Notes under the pieces: generated by a model
The model's input: only the letters and a program-made list of their open reading frames with translations
What the model was told of the DNA's origin: nothing
Databases searched by the model: none
Program-made: the position numbers and the translations under genes
Part shown: positions 25,677 through 35,300 of the stretch, piece by piece
Position numbering within the stretch: position 1 is the stretch's first letter
Layout of the letters: every line of letters begins with the position of its first letter
From: an uncultured Micromonospora sp.
GTDB lineage: Bacteria; Actinomycetota; Actinomycetes; Mycobacteriales; Micromonosporaceae
Reading direction: 5' to 3'
Assembly (NCBI GenBank): GCA_937951935.1
Contig: CALGAM010000067.1
Span: 1 to 53,743, forward strand
Length of the DNA stretch: 53,743 nucleotides

Positions 25677-26714
25677 CTACAGCAGCGACAGGTGGACGTG
25701 GTTGGTGTGGTCGCTGGAGGGGTCGCCGTGCGCACCGCCGTACGACCGCCATCCGGTGGCCGGGAACCAGATCTGCCGGTACCAGATGACGTAGAGCACG
25801 CCCAGCCGGTCGGCGTTGCGGACGAAGAAGGCGGCGAGGTTGTTGCCGTACAGCCGGTCGCCGCCGGTGGCGTCGCCGCCGAAGCCGTGTGGCTGCGTCG
25901 AGAAGTCGCAGGCCCGCCCCTTCGGGTGCTCGTACGGGCCGCCCGGGCGGTAGCAGGACGTGAAGCGGGTGAAGCCGGCCCGGCGTGCCTCGGTGTAGGC
26001 GTGCAGGGTGCGCGGGGTGACGCAGCCGCTGGTCGTCGGGTCGGGTTGGCTGCACGTCTGGGGTGGCCAGGAGCCGTCGGCGCCGCGGGGCGCCGGCCGG
26101 GCGACCGGTGAGGTGGCGCTGACGAAGCCCTTGGTGGCCGCGCCGCCGACTAGTGCCAGTGCCCGCTCGGCGGCCTGCTTCTGCCGCAGCATCACGGCGA
26201 GCTGCCTGCGCTCCTCGGCGATCTCGGCGTCGAGGGCACGTTGCGCCCGGGCGATCCGGTCCCGCGCCTGGTTGAGCTGGCGAAGCCGGTCGTTGTCCCG
26301 CAGCGCCATGGTCTCCAGCCCGCGGGCCCGCTCCAGGAAGTCCTCGGCGGACGTGCTGCCGAGCAGCACCAGCACCGGGCCGATCCGACCGGTCCGGTAG
26401 GCGGTCCGGGCGACCTGCTCGACCTCGGGAGCCAGTTCCGCGATCCGCGCCTCGATTCGGCGCATCTCGGCGGTGAGCCGCGCCTGCCGGTTTCGCGAGT
26501 TGGCCAGTGCGGTGCGGGCCTGCACGTAGTTCCGGCCGGCCGCCTCGAGCACGTCCCGTAGCAGCGGAACGCCGTCCTCGTCCGGTGTCGGGGCGGCGGT
26601 CGGGTCGAGGGCGGCCGACGCCGTGCCGGGCCGGACCGCCGTGGTGGCAAACGCGCCGACGGCGACGAGCAGCGCCACGGCGAGCGGTAATCGTGGACGT
26701 CTGGATCCTGTCAT
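25677..26714 (-). CDS. Secreted coiled-coil protein with M15-like (VldE/ARB-07466-type) C-terminal domain
   Basis: ATG 26714 is preceded by GGAGGG; 345 residues. A signal peptide (RLPLAVALLVAVGAFA, then TASA) is followed by a long alpha-helical coiled coil (about 45-190) like the N-terminal regulatory coils of PcsB or NlpC/P60 hydrolases. The C-terminal domain (about 225-345) has HPKGRACDFS and ends DHTNHVHLSLL, the His/Asp/His metal-site pattern of M15-like peptidases of the VldE/ARB-07466 type. It probably cuts or binds peptidoglycan cross-bridges outside the cell under control of its coil. A long structured leader (to about 26873) precedes it. Convergent with GH65. Confidence 0.85.
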   Translation of the reverse strand: MTGSRRPRLPLAVALLVAVGAFATTAVRPGTASAALDPTAAPTPDEDGVPLLRDVLEAAGRNYVQARTALANSRNRQARLTAEMRRIEARIAELAPEVEQVARTAYRTGRIGPVLVLLGSTSAEDFLERARGLETMALRDNDRLRQLNQARDRIARAQRALDAEIAEERRQLAVMLRQKQAAERALALVGGAATKGFVSATSPVARPAPRGADGSWPPQTCSQPDPTTSGCVTPRTLHAYTEARRAGFTRFTSCYRPGGPYEHPKGRACDFSTQPHGFGGDATGGDRLYGNNLAAFFVRNADRLGVLYVIWYRQIWFPATGWRSYGGAHGDPSSDHTNHVHLSLL

Positions 26715-26732
26715 GCACGTCCCTCCGTCGGC

Positions 26733-26832
26733 CGCCGACCGGGCCGGCTGACGGGTGTGGGACACCGGCTGCGCTTGCCGCCCCGCGTGTCCCCCGTCTG
26801 GCCCGGCTCACCTCCGTGTGGGCGAGTCGGCG
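26733..26832 (-). promoter_or_regulatory. Structured 5' leader of the secreted peptidase gene, possible c-di-AMP riboswitch relative
   Basis: On the minus strand CGCCGAC (plus 26826-26832) and GTCGGCG (26733-26739) can form a closing stem around GACGGGGGACA, GGGGCGGCAAGC and ACCCGTCAGC blocks. These recall, imperfectly, conserved parts of the ydaO/yuaA class that often precedes actinobacterial cell-wall hydrolases. Several key positions differ, and at 100 nt it is short, so the identity is doubtful. Confidence 0.25.
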
Positions 26833-26879
26833 CGGTCACGCCGGCGCGGAGGGGTACGCCACCGGGCGAAACCGGGGTC

Positions 26880-26885
26880 AGCCTA
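26880..26885 (-). promoter_or_regulatory. -10 (TAGGCT) of the secreted peptidase gene
   Basis: TAGGCT on the minus strand would give a 5' leader of about 160 nt before ATG 26714, unusually long for this window, consistent with a regulatory leader. Confidence 0.4.
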
Positions 26886-26977
26886 ACGGATGTGTCGGCC
26901 GGACGCGCCGTGTCGGGACACCGGGTGGCAACTTCCCCCGAACGGGTGTCCCGGACCGCCGGTTTGCGCGCACCGCA

Positions 26978-27160
26978 CTACCGCTCGCCGCTGGAGGGGA
27001 TCCCGGCGGCGTCGTGGGGTGGCATCCGGCGCAGGTCGTCCAGGCTGCGCGCCTTCGCGGCCTCGTCCGCCCAGGTACGCGGGTCGGGCCCGCGCTTCTC
27101 GCTGGTCTGCTCGTCCTTCGGAGTGGTCGGCTGGGACTTGCCGGACTTCTGGCGGGCCAT
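26978..27160 (-). CDS. Small hydrophilic protein of unknown function (60 aa)
   Basis: ATG 27160 is preceded by GAGGAA at 5 nt. The product starts MARQKSGKSQ and continues EKRGPDPRTWADEAAKARSL, with many Lys, Arg, Asp and Pro residues; it looks disordered in the N-terminal half and helical around DEAAKARSLDDLRRM. No family is recognised. It lies alone between the secreted peptidase and the hydrolase. The codon pattern and ribosome-binding site favour a real gene, but a chance frame cannot be excluded. Confidence 0.5.
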   Translation of the reverse strand: MARQKSGKSQPTTPKDEQTSEKRGPDPRTWADEAAKARSLDDLRRMPPHDAAGIPSSGER

Positions 27161-27428
27161 GACGTTCCTCACGATCTCGGGTACGCGACGCGGCGCCTGT
27201 CGGCGCCGCAGGCCGCCTTCCCCGGCTCGTCGGCGGCAAACCGGTGGTGGTCGCGTGACGGGTGCGCGGTCGGACGTCGGCCGCGGCGGACGCGGTGGTC
27301 GGCCGGCAACCGGAGGCGGTGGCCCGACCCGGTGGTTGTGGGTGGCCCCGACCGGGTAAGGCGCGGGGGCGGGGCGGACCCGAGCGACAGCGGGGGCGGA
27401 CCGAGGCGGCGATCACGGAGGCAGGCGG

Positions 27429-28091
27429 ATGGACGTCCGGACGACCGAGACCAGGATTCCCACCCGCGGGGTCGAGCTGACCGGTGACCTGGTCGTGCCG
27501 GCCGACGCCCGCGGGATCGTCCTGTTCGCCCACGGCAGCGGCAGCTCCCGGCACAGCCCGCGCAACCGTCTGGTCGCCGAGGTGCTCAACCGGAACGCCC
27601 TGGCCACCCTCCTGGTCGACCTGTTGACCCCGGGTGAGGAGGCGGTGGACGACCGAACCGCCGAGCTGCGGTTCGACATCGGACTGCTCGCCGCACGTCT
27701 GGTGGGGATCGTCGACTGGCTGGGCACCGGGGAGCCGGCCGGTCCACTGCCGATCGGACTCTTCGGTGCCAGCACCGGCGCCGCCGCCGCGCTGTCCGCC
27801 GCCGCGGCCCGGCCGGACCGGGTGCACGCGGTGGTCTCCCGGGGCGGTCGCCCCGATCTGGCCGGTGCCGACCTGCGCCGGGTGCGGGCCCGTACCCTGC
27901 TGCTGGTCGGCGGGCTCGACACGGAGGTGCTGCGGCTCAACGAGCAGGCCAGGGCCGCGATGACGACCGAGGTGGAGCTGCGGGTCGTTCCGGGCGCCAC
28001 GCACCTGTTCGGCGAGCCGGGGGCGCTGGAGCAGGTGGCCCACCAGGCGGCCGGGTGGTTCGGCGACAAACTGCCGCCCGTGGGGCGTTGA
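27429..28091 (+). CDS. Dienelactone-hydrolase-like alpha/beta hydrolase
   Basis: 220 residues; ATG with GGAGGCAGGCGG in front. The alpha/beta-hydrolase core is complete: oxyanion strand IVLFAHGSGSSRHS, nucleophile elbow GLFGASTGAAAA (Ser about residue 115), acid in LLVGGLDTEVL and histidine in PGATHLFGEPGALE. The HGSGSSRHSPRN segment is typical of a DLH-like group often found fused or next to phosphoribosyltransferases in actinobacteria; here it stands alone. Substrate unknown; cytosolic, no signal peptide. The following gene begins 117 bases later and may be independently transcribed. Confidence 0.9.
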   Translation: MDVRTTETRIPTRGVELTGDLVVPADARGIVLFAHGSGSSRHSPRNRLVAEVLNRNALATLLVDLLTPGEEAVDDRTAELRFDIGLLAARLVGIVDWLGTGEPAGPLPIGLFGASTGAAAALSAAAARPDRVHAVVSRGGRPDLAGADLRRVRARTLLLVGGLDTEVLRLNEQARAAMTTEVELRVVPGATHLFGEPGALEQVAHQAAGWFGDKLPPVGR

Positions 28092-28208
28092 GCGCCGGGC
28101 GGTGCCGTCGCGGAACGCCCGACCCCGAGCCGGACACCTCGACGTTCTGTACCGCCATCTGTAGGTAAAGACGCGCACCGATGTGTTCCGACGGCTCATA
28201 CTGAGGGC

Positions 28209-28886
28209 ATGACAGCGCCACCGCCTGCCAACGCCACCGACCTCGGATACCTCGTCGGTGGCGCCCGTGCCGCGGTGCGCACCGGTCTCGCGATGCTGCA
28301 CGCCCGTGGCCTGGTGGTGGCCGAGCGGCCCGGCGGTCTCCGGCGCACCGGGGCGCTGCCGGCCAGCGTCGAGCCGCTGGAACGGGCCCTGTTCGGGGCG
28401 CTGGACCACACGATGACACCCCGGGAGGTGGCCAACCACCACCAGGTGCGCAGGGCCCTGGCCGGACAGCGGGAGGAGCTGATCGGCCTGGGGCTGCTCC
28501 GGCCCGCCTGGCGCCGGCTCGCGCTCCCGACCACCCTGGCGGTCGCACCGCCACTGCTGGTCGCCCGCCTGGTCACGGCCGACCTGCTCGGCCGGAGCAC
28601 GGCGATCCTGGTCATCCTCGCCTTCGCCGCCGTCGCCAACCTCTTCGTGTCCCGCCAGACCGTGGCCGGTGCCCGGCTGCTCCGTGACGCCCGGCGTCGG
28701 TACCCGGAGGTCACCGAGCCGGCCACCGAGCCCGGGGTGGCGGTCGCGCTCTACGGCGTACCGGCACTGCGGAACCTGATGCCCCGGTTCGCCCGGGACA
28801 GCGGGCTGCTCGGCGAGAGCCGCTGGGCACGACTGCTCGCCGCGCTTCGGCCGGGCGTGCCGTCGCTGCCCGCGGGTGCCGTCTGA
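28209..28886 (+). CDS. TIGR04222-type membrane protein
   Basis: 225 residues. The N-terminal helical domain has TDLGYLVGGARAAVRTGLAMLHARGLV, broken here after 20 residues in family alignments: TDLGYLVGGARAAVRTGLAM, with PLERALFGALD and a mid-protein helical region, then two membrane helices (ALPTTLAVAPPLLVARLV and TAILVILAFAAVANLFV), and a C-terminal VAVALYGVPALRNL segment. This order matches the TIGR04222 group of actinobacterial membrane proteins, whose role is unknown. The start ATG lies 6 nt after CATACT, so the mRNA may be leaderless; a GAGGG is too close to act well. Convergent with the ApbE gene. Confidence 0.72.
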   Translation: MTAPPPANATDLGYLVGGARAAVRTGLAMLHARGLVVAERPGGLRRTGALPASVEPLERALFGALDHTMTPREVANHHQVRRALAGQREELIGLGLLRPAWRRLALPTTLAVAPPLLVARLVTADLLGRSTAILVILAFAAVANLFVSRQTVAGARLLRDARRRYPEVTEPATEPGVAVALYGVPALRNLMPRFARDSGLLGESRWARLLAALRPGVPSLPAGAV

Positions 28887-28945
28887 CAGCGGCGGAGAGC
28901 GGTGCCGACGTCCCGCGCGGGGTGTCCCGTCCGGCCCGCGTGAGG

Positions 28946-29773
28946 TCAGTCCGGAGGACGGGTTCGGGCCGGCCACGCGGACGGTTCGGCGTGGACACCC
29001 CGGGGGCCCGGCTCGGCCGGCAGGGCCGGAAAGCCCTCCGAGCGGTAGCAGAGTCCCTCCTCGGTGACAATGCCCACCTCGTGGTCGGGCAGGTCGGCGA
29101 GCCAGCGCAGGCCGGCGGTGCCCATCGCCACCCCGGCGGTGGCGTAGGCGTCGGCGCGGCCGAGGTCCCGGCCGACCACCGTGACCGAGGTCAACGCGTG
29201 GGCCGGTTCGCCCCGGTACGGGTCGATGACGTGGAGTCCGCGCTCGTACGTCCCGGAGGTGGCGATCGCGACGTCGGTGACGTCGAGGACCCAGCAGACC
29301 CGGTCCGGCTGCCACGGGTGGCGTACCCCGATCCGCCACGACTCGCCCGGCCGCGGCCCGCCCCGGGCCCGGATGTCCCCGCCGGCGTTGATCCAGTGCG
29401 ACCCACAGCCCTCGGCGAGCAGCCGGTCGGACGCGACCTGTACCGACCAGCCCTTCACGAAACCGGAGGGGTCGAACCGTCCGGTCGCGTACGCGTCGAA
29501 GTAGCCGTCGGTCTCCCGCCACAGGTCTGCACAGGCCTCGACCACGTACCGGAGATCGGGAGAACAGTCCTCGATGGACAGCTCACCCCGGCCGAAGCGG
29601 CTGACCTCGCTGTCGGGCCGGTAGGTGCTGAACCGGGCGTCGACCTCACGCAGCCAGGCGAAGACCTCGTCGGCCAGCGCGGCCAGCCGTCGGGGCGGCA
29701 GCGGGTCGGCGAGGTGGACGCTGACCGGCGTACCCATGACCTGCTCGACCCGGCGCAGTCCGGGCGTACCCAT
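28946..29773 (-). CDS. apbE: FAD:protein FMN transferase
   Basis: 275 residues. Family motifs are complete: VMGTPVSVHL at the start, FSTYRPDSEVSRF, DPSGFVKGWSVQ, SHWINAGGDIRARG, the metal/FAD loop ATSGTYERG with HVIDPYRG, and ADAYATAGVAMG. ApbE takes FMN from FAD and attaches it to a Thr or Ser of exported proteins; this one has no obvious signal peptide or lipobox and could act on the inner side or be exported another way. Its likely substrate is encoded directly upstream (29778-30302), whose stop lies 4 bases before this start. ATG start. The third gene of the operon. Confidence 0.93.
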   Translation of the reverse strand: MGTPGLRRVEQVMGTPVSVHLADPLPPRRLAALADEVFAWLREVDARFSTYRPDSEVSRFGRGELSIEDCSPDLRYVVEACADLWRETDGYFDAYATGRFDPSGFVKGWSVQVASDRLLAEGCGSHWINAGGDIRARGGPRPGESWRIGVRHPWQPDRVCWVLDVTDVAIATSGTYERGLHVIDPYRGEPAHALTSVTVVGRDLGRADAYATAGVAMGTAGLRWLADLPDHEVGIVTEEGLCYRSEGFPALPAEPGPRGVHAEPSAWPARTRPPD

Positions 29774-29777
29774 CGGC

Positions 29778-30302
29778 TCAGGCCCTCGCCCTGTCGAGCG
29801 CGGACTGCAGCGACGCCTGGTACGCCTCGCTGGTCAGACTCGCCCCGGAGACCGTCGAGATGTTCGCGCTCTGCGCGGTCAGGGCCTCCTGGCGCAGCTT
29901 CGGGATCGCCCGCTCGTTCACGCTCTTCGTGGTCGGGTTGTCGGTGGGGTAGGTGGCGGAGACGTCCGAGACCCTCCCGTCGGTGACGGTGATGGTGACC
30001 CGGATGCTGCCGTACGCGTAGGTCGCGGTCGCCCCGGTGAAGGTGCCGTCCCGCAGCCCGCCGCGCGCCGGCGGCTTCGTCGTGGCCTTCGTCGTGGGGG
30101 TGTCGCGCGACGCGGGTTTCGGGCTCGACGTGGCGCCGCCCGCGTCCGCCGCGCCCTCGCCCGCGGCGCCGGCCGCGGCGCCGTCGGTGTCCTCCAACGC
30201 CACCTGGGTGCCGGTGCCGGCGGTCGGGGTGCCGAGTTTGGCGCCGATCAGCAGGGCGGAACCGATCGCGGTGCCGAGGACGGCGAAGGCGGCACGACGC
30301 AC
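29778..30302 (-). CDS. FMN-binding domain protein, covalent flavin carrier
   Basis: GTG start with GGAGGAGGAA in front; 174 residues. An N-terminal signal or anchor (AAFAVLGTAIGSALLIGA) is followed by an Ala/Gly/Thr/Pro/Lys-rich linker (about 30-80) and a compact FMN_bind domain (about 82-174) with DGTFTGATATYAYGSIRVT. The flavinylation motif is VSGASLTSEAY near residue 152-162, in which the Thr of SGASLT is the expected FMN attachment site for the neighbouring ApbE. It should be an extracytosolic one- or two-electron carrier fed by the membrane flavocytochrome encoded upstream. Confidence 0.92.
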   Translation of the reverse strand: MRRAAFAVLGTAIGSALLIGAKLGTPTAGTGTQVALEDTDGAAAGAAGEGAADAGGATSSPKPASRDTPTTKATTKPPARGGLRDGTFTGATATYAYGSIRVTITVTDGRVSDVSATYPTDNPTTKSVNERAIPKLRQEALTAQSANISTVSGASLTSEAYQASLQSALDRARA

Positions 30303-30336
30303 GGAATTCCTCCTCCTCGCGGGGGTACGGGACAGG

Positions 30337-31986
30337 TCAGAACTCGAACGGGTCGAGGTGGATCTGCCGCCGGGGGACCCGGAGCCTGCGCAGGGTGCGC
30401 AGCGAGACCTCCACCAGGCCGGGCGGCCCGCACAGGTAGATGTCCCGTCGGCGGATGTCGGGAACGAGTTCGCGCATTCCCCGGGCGGTGAACAGGTACC
30501 GGGGCGCCGGGTCGTCGCGGGAACCGATGACGTACCAGACCTGCGCCTCGCGGGCGCGGGCGAGCCAGTCCAGCTCGTCGCGGAAGAGCAGCTCCTCCTC
30601 GGTGCGGGCGCGGTAGATCACCACGGTGTGCTCGGGCAGGTCCTCCAGCAGTGCCCGGATCGGCGCGATGCCGCTGCCGCCGGCGATGAGGAGGGCCCGG
30701 GGTCGGATCGCCCGGTCGGCGGTGAAGACCCCGGACGGCCCCTCGGCGAAGACCCGGGTGCCGGGTTCGAGGTACTGCAGGGACTCGGTGTGGTCCCCGA
30801 CGATCTTGACGGTGAGGCGGAGCCACCGGGGGTTCGGGGCGGCGGAGAGCGAGAACGGGTGCGCCTGCCACCAGCACCCCCGGGTCAGGAACCGCCACCG
30901 GAAGTACTGGCCGGCCCGGGCGTCCAGCTCGTCGAGCCGCTCCCCGGAGATGTAGATCGAGATCATGTCGGCACCCTCCGGGACCACGTCCTCGACCCGG
31001 AGGCGGTGCCGGAGGTTGAACCGGAGCGGGGTGACGATCCGTCCCCACAGGACGGACCAGATGACGAAGAGGTGGAGGCCGGCCCAGAAGTACCGGCCGA
31101 AACCGGGCCTGACGAACTCCTGCCCGGTGGCGAACTGGTGGCCGTAGCCGAACAGCAGCACCAGGTAGCTGCTCAGGTGCAGGTAGTACCAGAGTTCGTA
31201 GTTCATCCGACGCCGGATCCCCCGGATCGCCAGCAGCGCGATCCCGACCAGGATCACCGTCGCCGCCACCGCGCCGAGCATGTCCTCGTACGTGCGCACC
31301 AGCGTCCACGCGCCGTCGGTCAGCGGAACGTTGGTCAGTTCGGCGTGGCCGACCGTGACCAGCGCGGCGTGGGCCAGGATCGCCAGCAGCAGGAAGGCGC
31401 CGAGTTCCCGGTGCCAGACCAGCAGCGAGTGCGCGCCGATCCAGCGCTCCAGCCAGCGGACCCGGCTCATCAGCAGCACCTGGGCGAGCAGCAGGTAGCC
31501 ACCGACCAGACCGGTGAGCCGCCCGGCGGCGGTCAGGATGTCGGCGGTGGTGTCGATCGAGCCCGGCGGGGTGTTCAGCCACCACAGCTCGATGGTGGTG
31601 GCCAGCGCCGCCCAGAAGACGATGTGGAAGAACAGCCGCCCGCCACGGTCGTACGGCTCGACCTCGGCGGTCTCCCGGTGCCGGGCGGCTGGCGTCGCGC
31701 GTGGCGGCCCCGGGCGCCGGGCGGGTGCGCTCTCGGCGTACGACCGTGGCTCGCGGTGCCACACCGGGTCCGGCCACTCCGCACCGCCGCGCCGCCCACG
31801 CCGGGGGCGTACCTCCCGGGTGCGCGTCGGGTGGGGATCGTAGCCCGGGTACGGCTCGGGACCCCCGCGGTCCCAGGCGCGAGGCGGCGGACCGAACGGG
31901 TCGTCGTCGTCCCACACCGGTGGCATCAGACCGGTCACCCACTCGGTCAGCGGCTCGACCGTATCGACGTTCCGGCGACGTGTCAC
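30337..31986 (-). CDS. Ferric-reductase-like transmembrane flavocytochrome
   Basis: 549 residues. A long charged, Pro/Arg-rich cytosolic N-terminus (about 1-115) precedes a six-helix ferric-reductase domain with paired heme-ligand histidines: WHRELG and ILAHAAL, then YLHLSSY and FGYGHQF. The C-terminal cytosolic half is a ferredoxin-reductase module: FAD site HPFSLSAAP, NAD(P) site LIAGGSGIAPIRALL and CGPPGLVEVSL. It should take electrons from NAD(P)H through FAD and two hemes to the outside. GTG start; TACACC lies 6 nt upstream, so the mRNA may be leaderless. First gene of the operon with the FMN carrier and ApbE. Confidence 0.93.
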   Translation of the reverse strand: MTRRRNVDTVEPLTEWVTGLMPPVWDDDDPFGPPPRAWDRGGPEPYPGYDPHPTRTREVRPRRGRRGGAEWPDPVWHREPRSYAESAPARRPGPPRATPAARHRETAEVEPYDRGGRLFFHIVFWAALATTIELWWLNTPPGSIDTTADILTAAGRLTGLVGGYLLLAQVLLMSRVRWLERWIGAHSLLVWHRELGAFLLLAILAHAALVTVGHAELTNVPLTDGAWTLVRTYEDMLGAVAATVILVGIALLAIRGIRRRMNYELWYYLHLSSYLVLLFGYGHQFATGQEFVRPGFGRYFWAGLHLFVIWSVLWGRIVTPLRFNLRHRLRVEDVVPEGADMISIYISGERLDELDARAGQYFRWRFLTRGCWWQAHPFSLSAAPNPRWLRLTVKIVGDHTESLQYLEPGTRVFAEGPSGVFTADRAIRPRALLIAGGSGIAPIRALLEDLPEHTVVIYRARTEEELLFRDELDWLARAREAQVWYVIGSRDDPAPRYLFTARGMRELVPDIRRRDIYLCGPPGLVEVSLRTLRRLRVPRRQIHLDPFEF

Positions 31987-32319
31987 GAGTCAGGTGTACC
32001 GGCCCGCACCGGCGCCGACGATCCGCTTAGTCCAGTCTTAAGGATGGCTTCGTGGGCGGCTAAGAAAGTTCGGAAACGGCCCCGGCCGGCCCGCCGCGTG
32101 CCAGGGCCGCCCAGGCGGCCCGCCCCCTCCGACGGGCCGCCCGCCCCCGTTGGTCGGCCCGCCCCCCGACGGGCCTCAAGCAGCGTGGGCGGCCCTGCCA
32201 CACGATCGCCACACACATCACCGCGCACCCGTCCGTCGCGGTTGGACACCGGCGGGCCGTCGACCGGCCCGTAGTACGGTCTGGCGTGTCTGGCCGACGC
32301 TGGTTCTGGGAGACGGGCG
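31987..32319. other. Divergent intergenic region, GC-rich, with an imperfect palindrome
   Basis: 333 bases between the flavocytochrome and the SARP regulator. Near its left side (32021-32045) ATCCGCTTA and TTAAGGAT flank GTCCAGTC as an imperfect dyad in the upstream region of the flavocytochrome gene. The middle (about 32085-32180) is a C/G-biased run with repeated GGCCGCCC and CGACGGGCC units. The right end holds TACGGT (32275-32280), a possible -10. No coding frame is convincing. Confidence 0.45.
32275..32280 (+). promoter_or_regulatory. Candidate -10 (TACGGT) of the SARP regulator gene
   Basis: TACGGT lies 40 bases before the ATG at 32320; the mRNA would have a leader of about 35 nt that contains the GGGAGA ribosome-binding site. 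A TTGGAC further upstream is too distant (27 nt) to be its -35. Confidence 0.35.
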
Positions 32320-35300
32320 ATGAGGTTCGGGGTCCTCGGGCCGCTGCGGGTGTGCCTGGACAGCGGCGCCGAGGTGGTGCTCCGCAGCCGGCACCAGCGG
32401 ACGGTGCTCGGCGCGCTGCTGGTCGGCGTCGGCCAGGTCGTGACGGTCGACCGGCTGGTCGAGGCGCTCTGGGGCGAGCGGCCCCCGGCGTCGTACGCGT
32501 CCAACCTCCAGACGTACGTCTCCCGGCTGCGCGAGCGGCTGCCCGGGGTCACGATCGAACACCGCGGCGACGGCTACCTGCTCCGGGTCGACCCCGACGA
32601 CGTGGACGTCCTGGTGTTCCGTCGCGAGATCGGACTGGCGCGGGCGGCGATGGCGGCCGGAGACCCCGCCACCGCGGCCGAACGGTTCCGGCGCGGACTG
32701 CGACAGTGGCGGGGCCGCCCGCTGGCCGACCTGTCGGTGCCGATCCTGGAACCGGAGCTCGCCCGCTGGGAGTTGGAGCGGGTCGACGCCCAGGAGGAGT
32801 GTGTCGACGCCGACCTGGCCGCCGGCACCGACCTCACCACCGTCCTGGCCGACCTGCACCGGCTGGTGGCCGAGCATCCGCTGCGGGAACGGCCGCACGC
32901 CCAGCTGATGGTCGCGCTCAACCGCGCGGGCCGCCGGGCCGACGCCCTCGCCGCCTACCGGCACGCCCGCGACCTCCTCGTCGCCGAGCTGGGCCTGGAA
33001 CCCGGACCGGAGCTGCGCCGGTTGCACGAGGCCATCCTGCGCGGGGAGGAGCCACCCCGGTCGGTGCCGGTCTCCGGCGGGTCGCCGTTCCCGGTGTGCC
33101 AGCTCCCGCCGGCCGTGCCCGGGTTCGTCGGCCGCGGCGACAGCATCGCCCGGATCGAGACCCTGGTGGGGGACGCCGACGGGACGGTGCCCGTGGTCGC
33201 GGTCTCCGGGCAGCCCGGGGTGGGCAAGACCGCGCTCGTGGTGACGGTGGCGCACCGGCTTCGTACCCGGTTTCCGGACGGGCAGCTCTTCGTCCACCTC
33301 GCCGGCGCCTCGGCCGCACCCCGCGACCCGGCCGCCGTCCTGGCGGACCTGCTCCGCGGCCTCGGCGTGCCGGGCGGCGCGGTACCGCAGAACCTCGCCG
33401 CGCTCGCCGCCGCGTACCGGGCCCGGCTCGCGGACCGCCGGATCCTGGTCGTCCTCGACGACGCGGCGACCGCCGCCCAGGTGCGCCCACTGCTGCCGGG
33501 GACGCCCGGCAGCGCGGTGCTGGTCACCAGCCGGCGCCGGCTCAGTGACCTGATCGACGCCCGGCACGTGCCGGTCGAGCCGCTGGCCGACGACGAGGCC
33601 CGGCAGCTGCTGGCCCACGTCGTCGGCGCCGACCGGGTGGCCGACGAGCCCGGGTCGGCCGCCCGGATCGCCACCGCCTGCGGCAACCTGCCGCTCGCGG
33701 TCCGGATCGCCGGGACGCGGTTGGCGACCCGGGCGCTGCCGCTGTCCGTACTCGCCGACCGGCTCGACGACGAGCGTCGCCGCCTCGACGAGCTGGCCGC
33801 CGGCGACCAGCAGGTGCGGGCCAGCCTCGCGCTCAGCGTCCGGTCGCTCTCCCCGGCGGCCCGGGAGGCGTTCGTGCTGCTCGGCTCGCTCGGGCCGGTC
33901 AGCTTCGCCGGCTGGGCGGTCGCCGAACTGCTCGACCGGACGAACCCGGATCGGATCCTCGACGAGTTGGTCGAGGCGAACCTGCTCGAGGTGGCCTGCC
34001 CGACCGGCGCGGTCGAACCCCGCTACCGGCTGCACGACCTGCTCCGGGTCTACGCCGAGGAACTCACGGTCGCCCGGGCGGACACGACGAACCCGGCGGC
34101 GACGGCCACGGTGGACCGCGCGGCGGCGCTGCGCCGGCTGGTCACGGCCGCCGCGGCCCTGGCCGGGGCCGCGGCCCGGCGACTGCCGCGCACCCTGACC
34201 TGGGCCCGGCCGGACGAGCCGGTCGACGTGGGACGGACCCGGGTCGGGGTGGCCGCGCTCGGGGACGACCCGCTCGGCTGGCTGGGCGCGGAACTCGACT
34301 TCCTGGTGAACCTGCTCGGCCGGGCCGAGGGCTGCGGCGCGGACCAGGCGGTGGTCGCACTGGCCGAGCGGCTGGCGCCGTTCTGCTGGGTGCAGGGTCA
34401 CTGGACCGAGCTGGAGCGGGGGCAGCGGCTGGCCGGCCGGGCGGCGGAGCGGATCGGCGACGAGCGGGCGCTGGCGCGTACCGAGTTCCTCGACGGTGTG
34501 CTGCGGCTGGCTCGCGGCGACCTGGCCGGCGCCGCGAGCCGGCTCGGCAGCGGGCAGGCCCGCCTCGCACGGCTCGGCGACCGGCACGGCCTCGCCTGCC
34601 TGCTCAGCGACCTGGCGGTGCTGTACGACTACCAGAACCGCGCCGGGGAGGCCGCCGAGACGGCGGCCCGGGCCATCGCCCTGTTCCGGGCCGAGGGGGA
34701 TCCGCTCGGCGCGGTGCTCGCCGCGCCGGTCCTGTCCGCGGCCTACCGGGGTCTGGGCCGGCTCGACGAGGCGTTGGCGGTGGACCGGGCGGCGGTGGCC
34801 GAGGCCGGCGAGCTGGGCGCGCCGGAGATCGTGATGGCGCGCTGCCTGAACGCGTTGGCGGTGACCCGGCTGCTGCGCGACGAGCCGTCGCTGGCGTACG
34901 AGGCGGCCGCGCGGGCGGTGGCGCTGCTGCGTACCGTCGGCGACCGGTACGTCCTGCTGGCCTCGCTGCGGCACCTCGCCTCGGCCGCGCTGTGCCTGGG
35001 CCGGCGGGCGGAGGCGATACGCCTGCTGCGGCAGAGCCACGACCTGGCGGTGCGGCTCGGGGACCGGCCGTGGGCGACCGGGCTGGCCCGGGACCTGGCG
35101 GTGAGCTGGATCGGCGAGGGGCGGGCCGAGGCGGCGGTCGAGGTGTTGCGGGAGTGCGCCCGCACGTTCGAGGAGATGGAGATGCCGGCGGCGCAGGCGG
35201 CCACGCTCAACATGCTCGCCCGGGCCTACGACGAGCTCGGCAGGCCCGACGCCGCCCGGGACGCCCGGTTCTGGGCCGGAATGCTGGCCGATCCCCGGGA

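Noticed and set aside
26757..27359. 200-codon plus-strand frame across the small-protein gene
   Set aside because: No ribosome-binding site, biased composition, and opposite the better supported 60-residue ORF; no family resemblance.
32286..33548. 420-codon frame beginning 5 nt after a TACGGT hexamer
   Set aside because: It is a shadow of the SARP gene in another frame; product is Arg/Pro-rich. The TACGGT is kept only as a possible promoter for the real gene.
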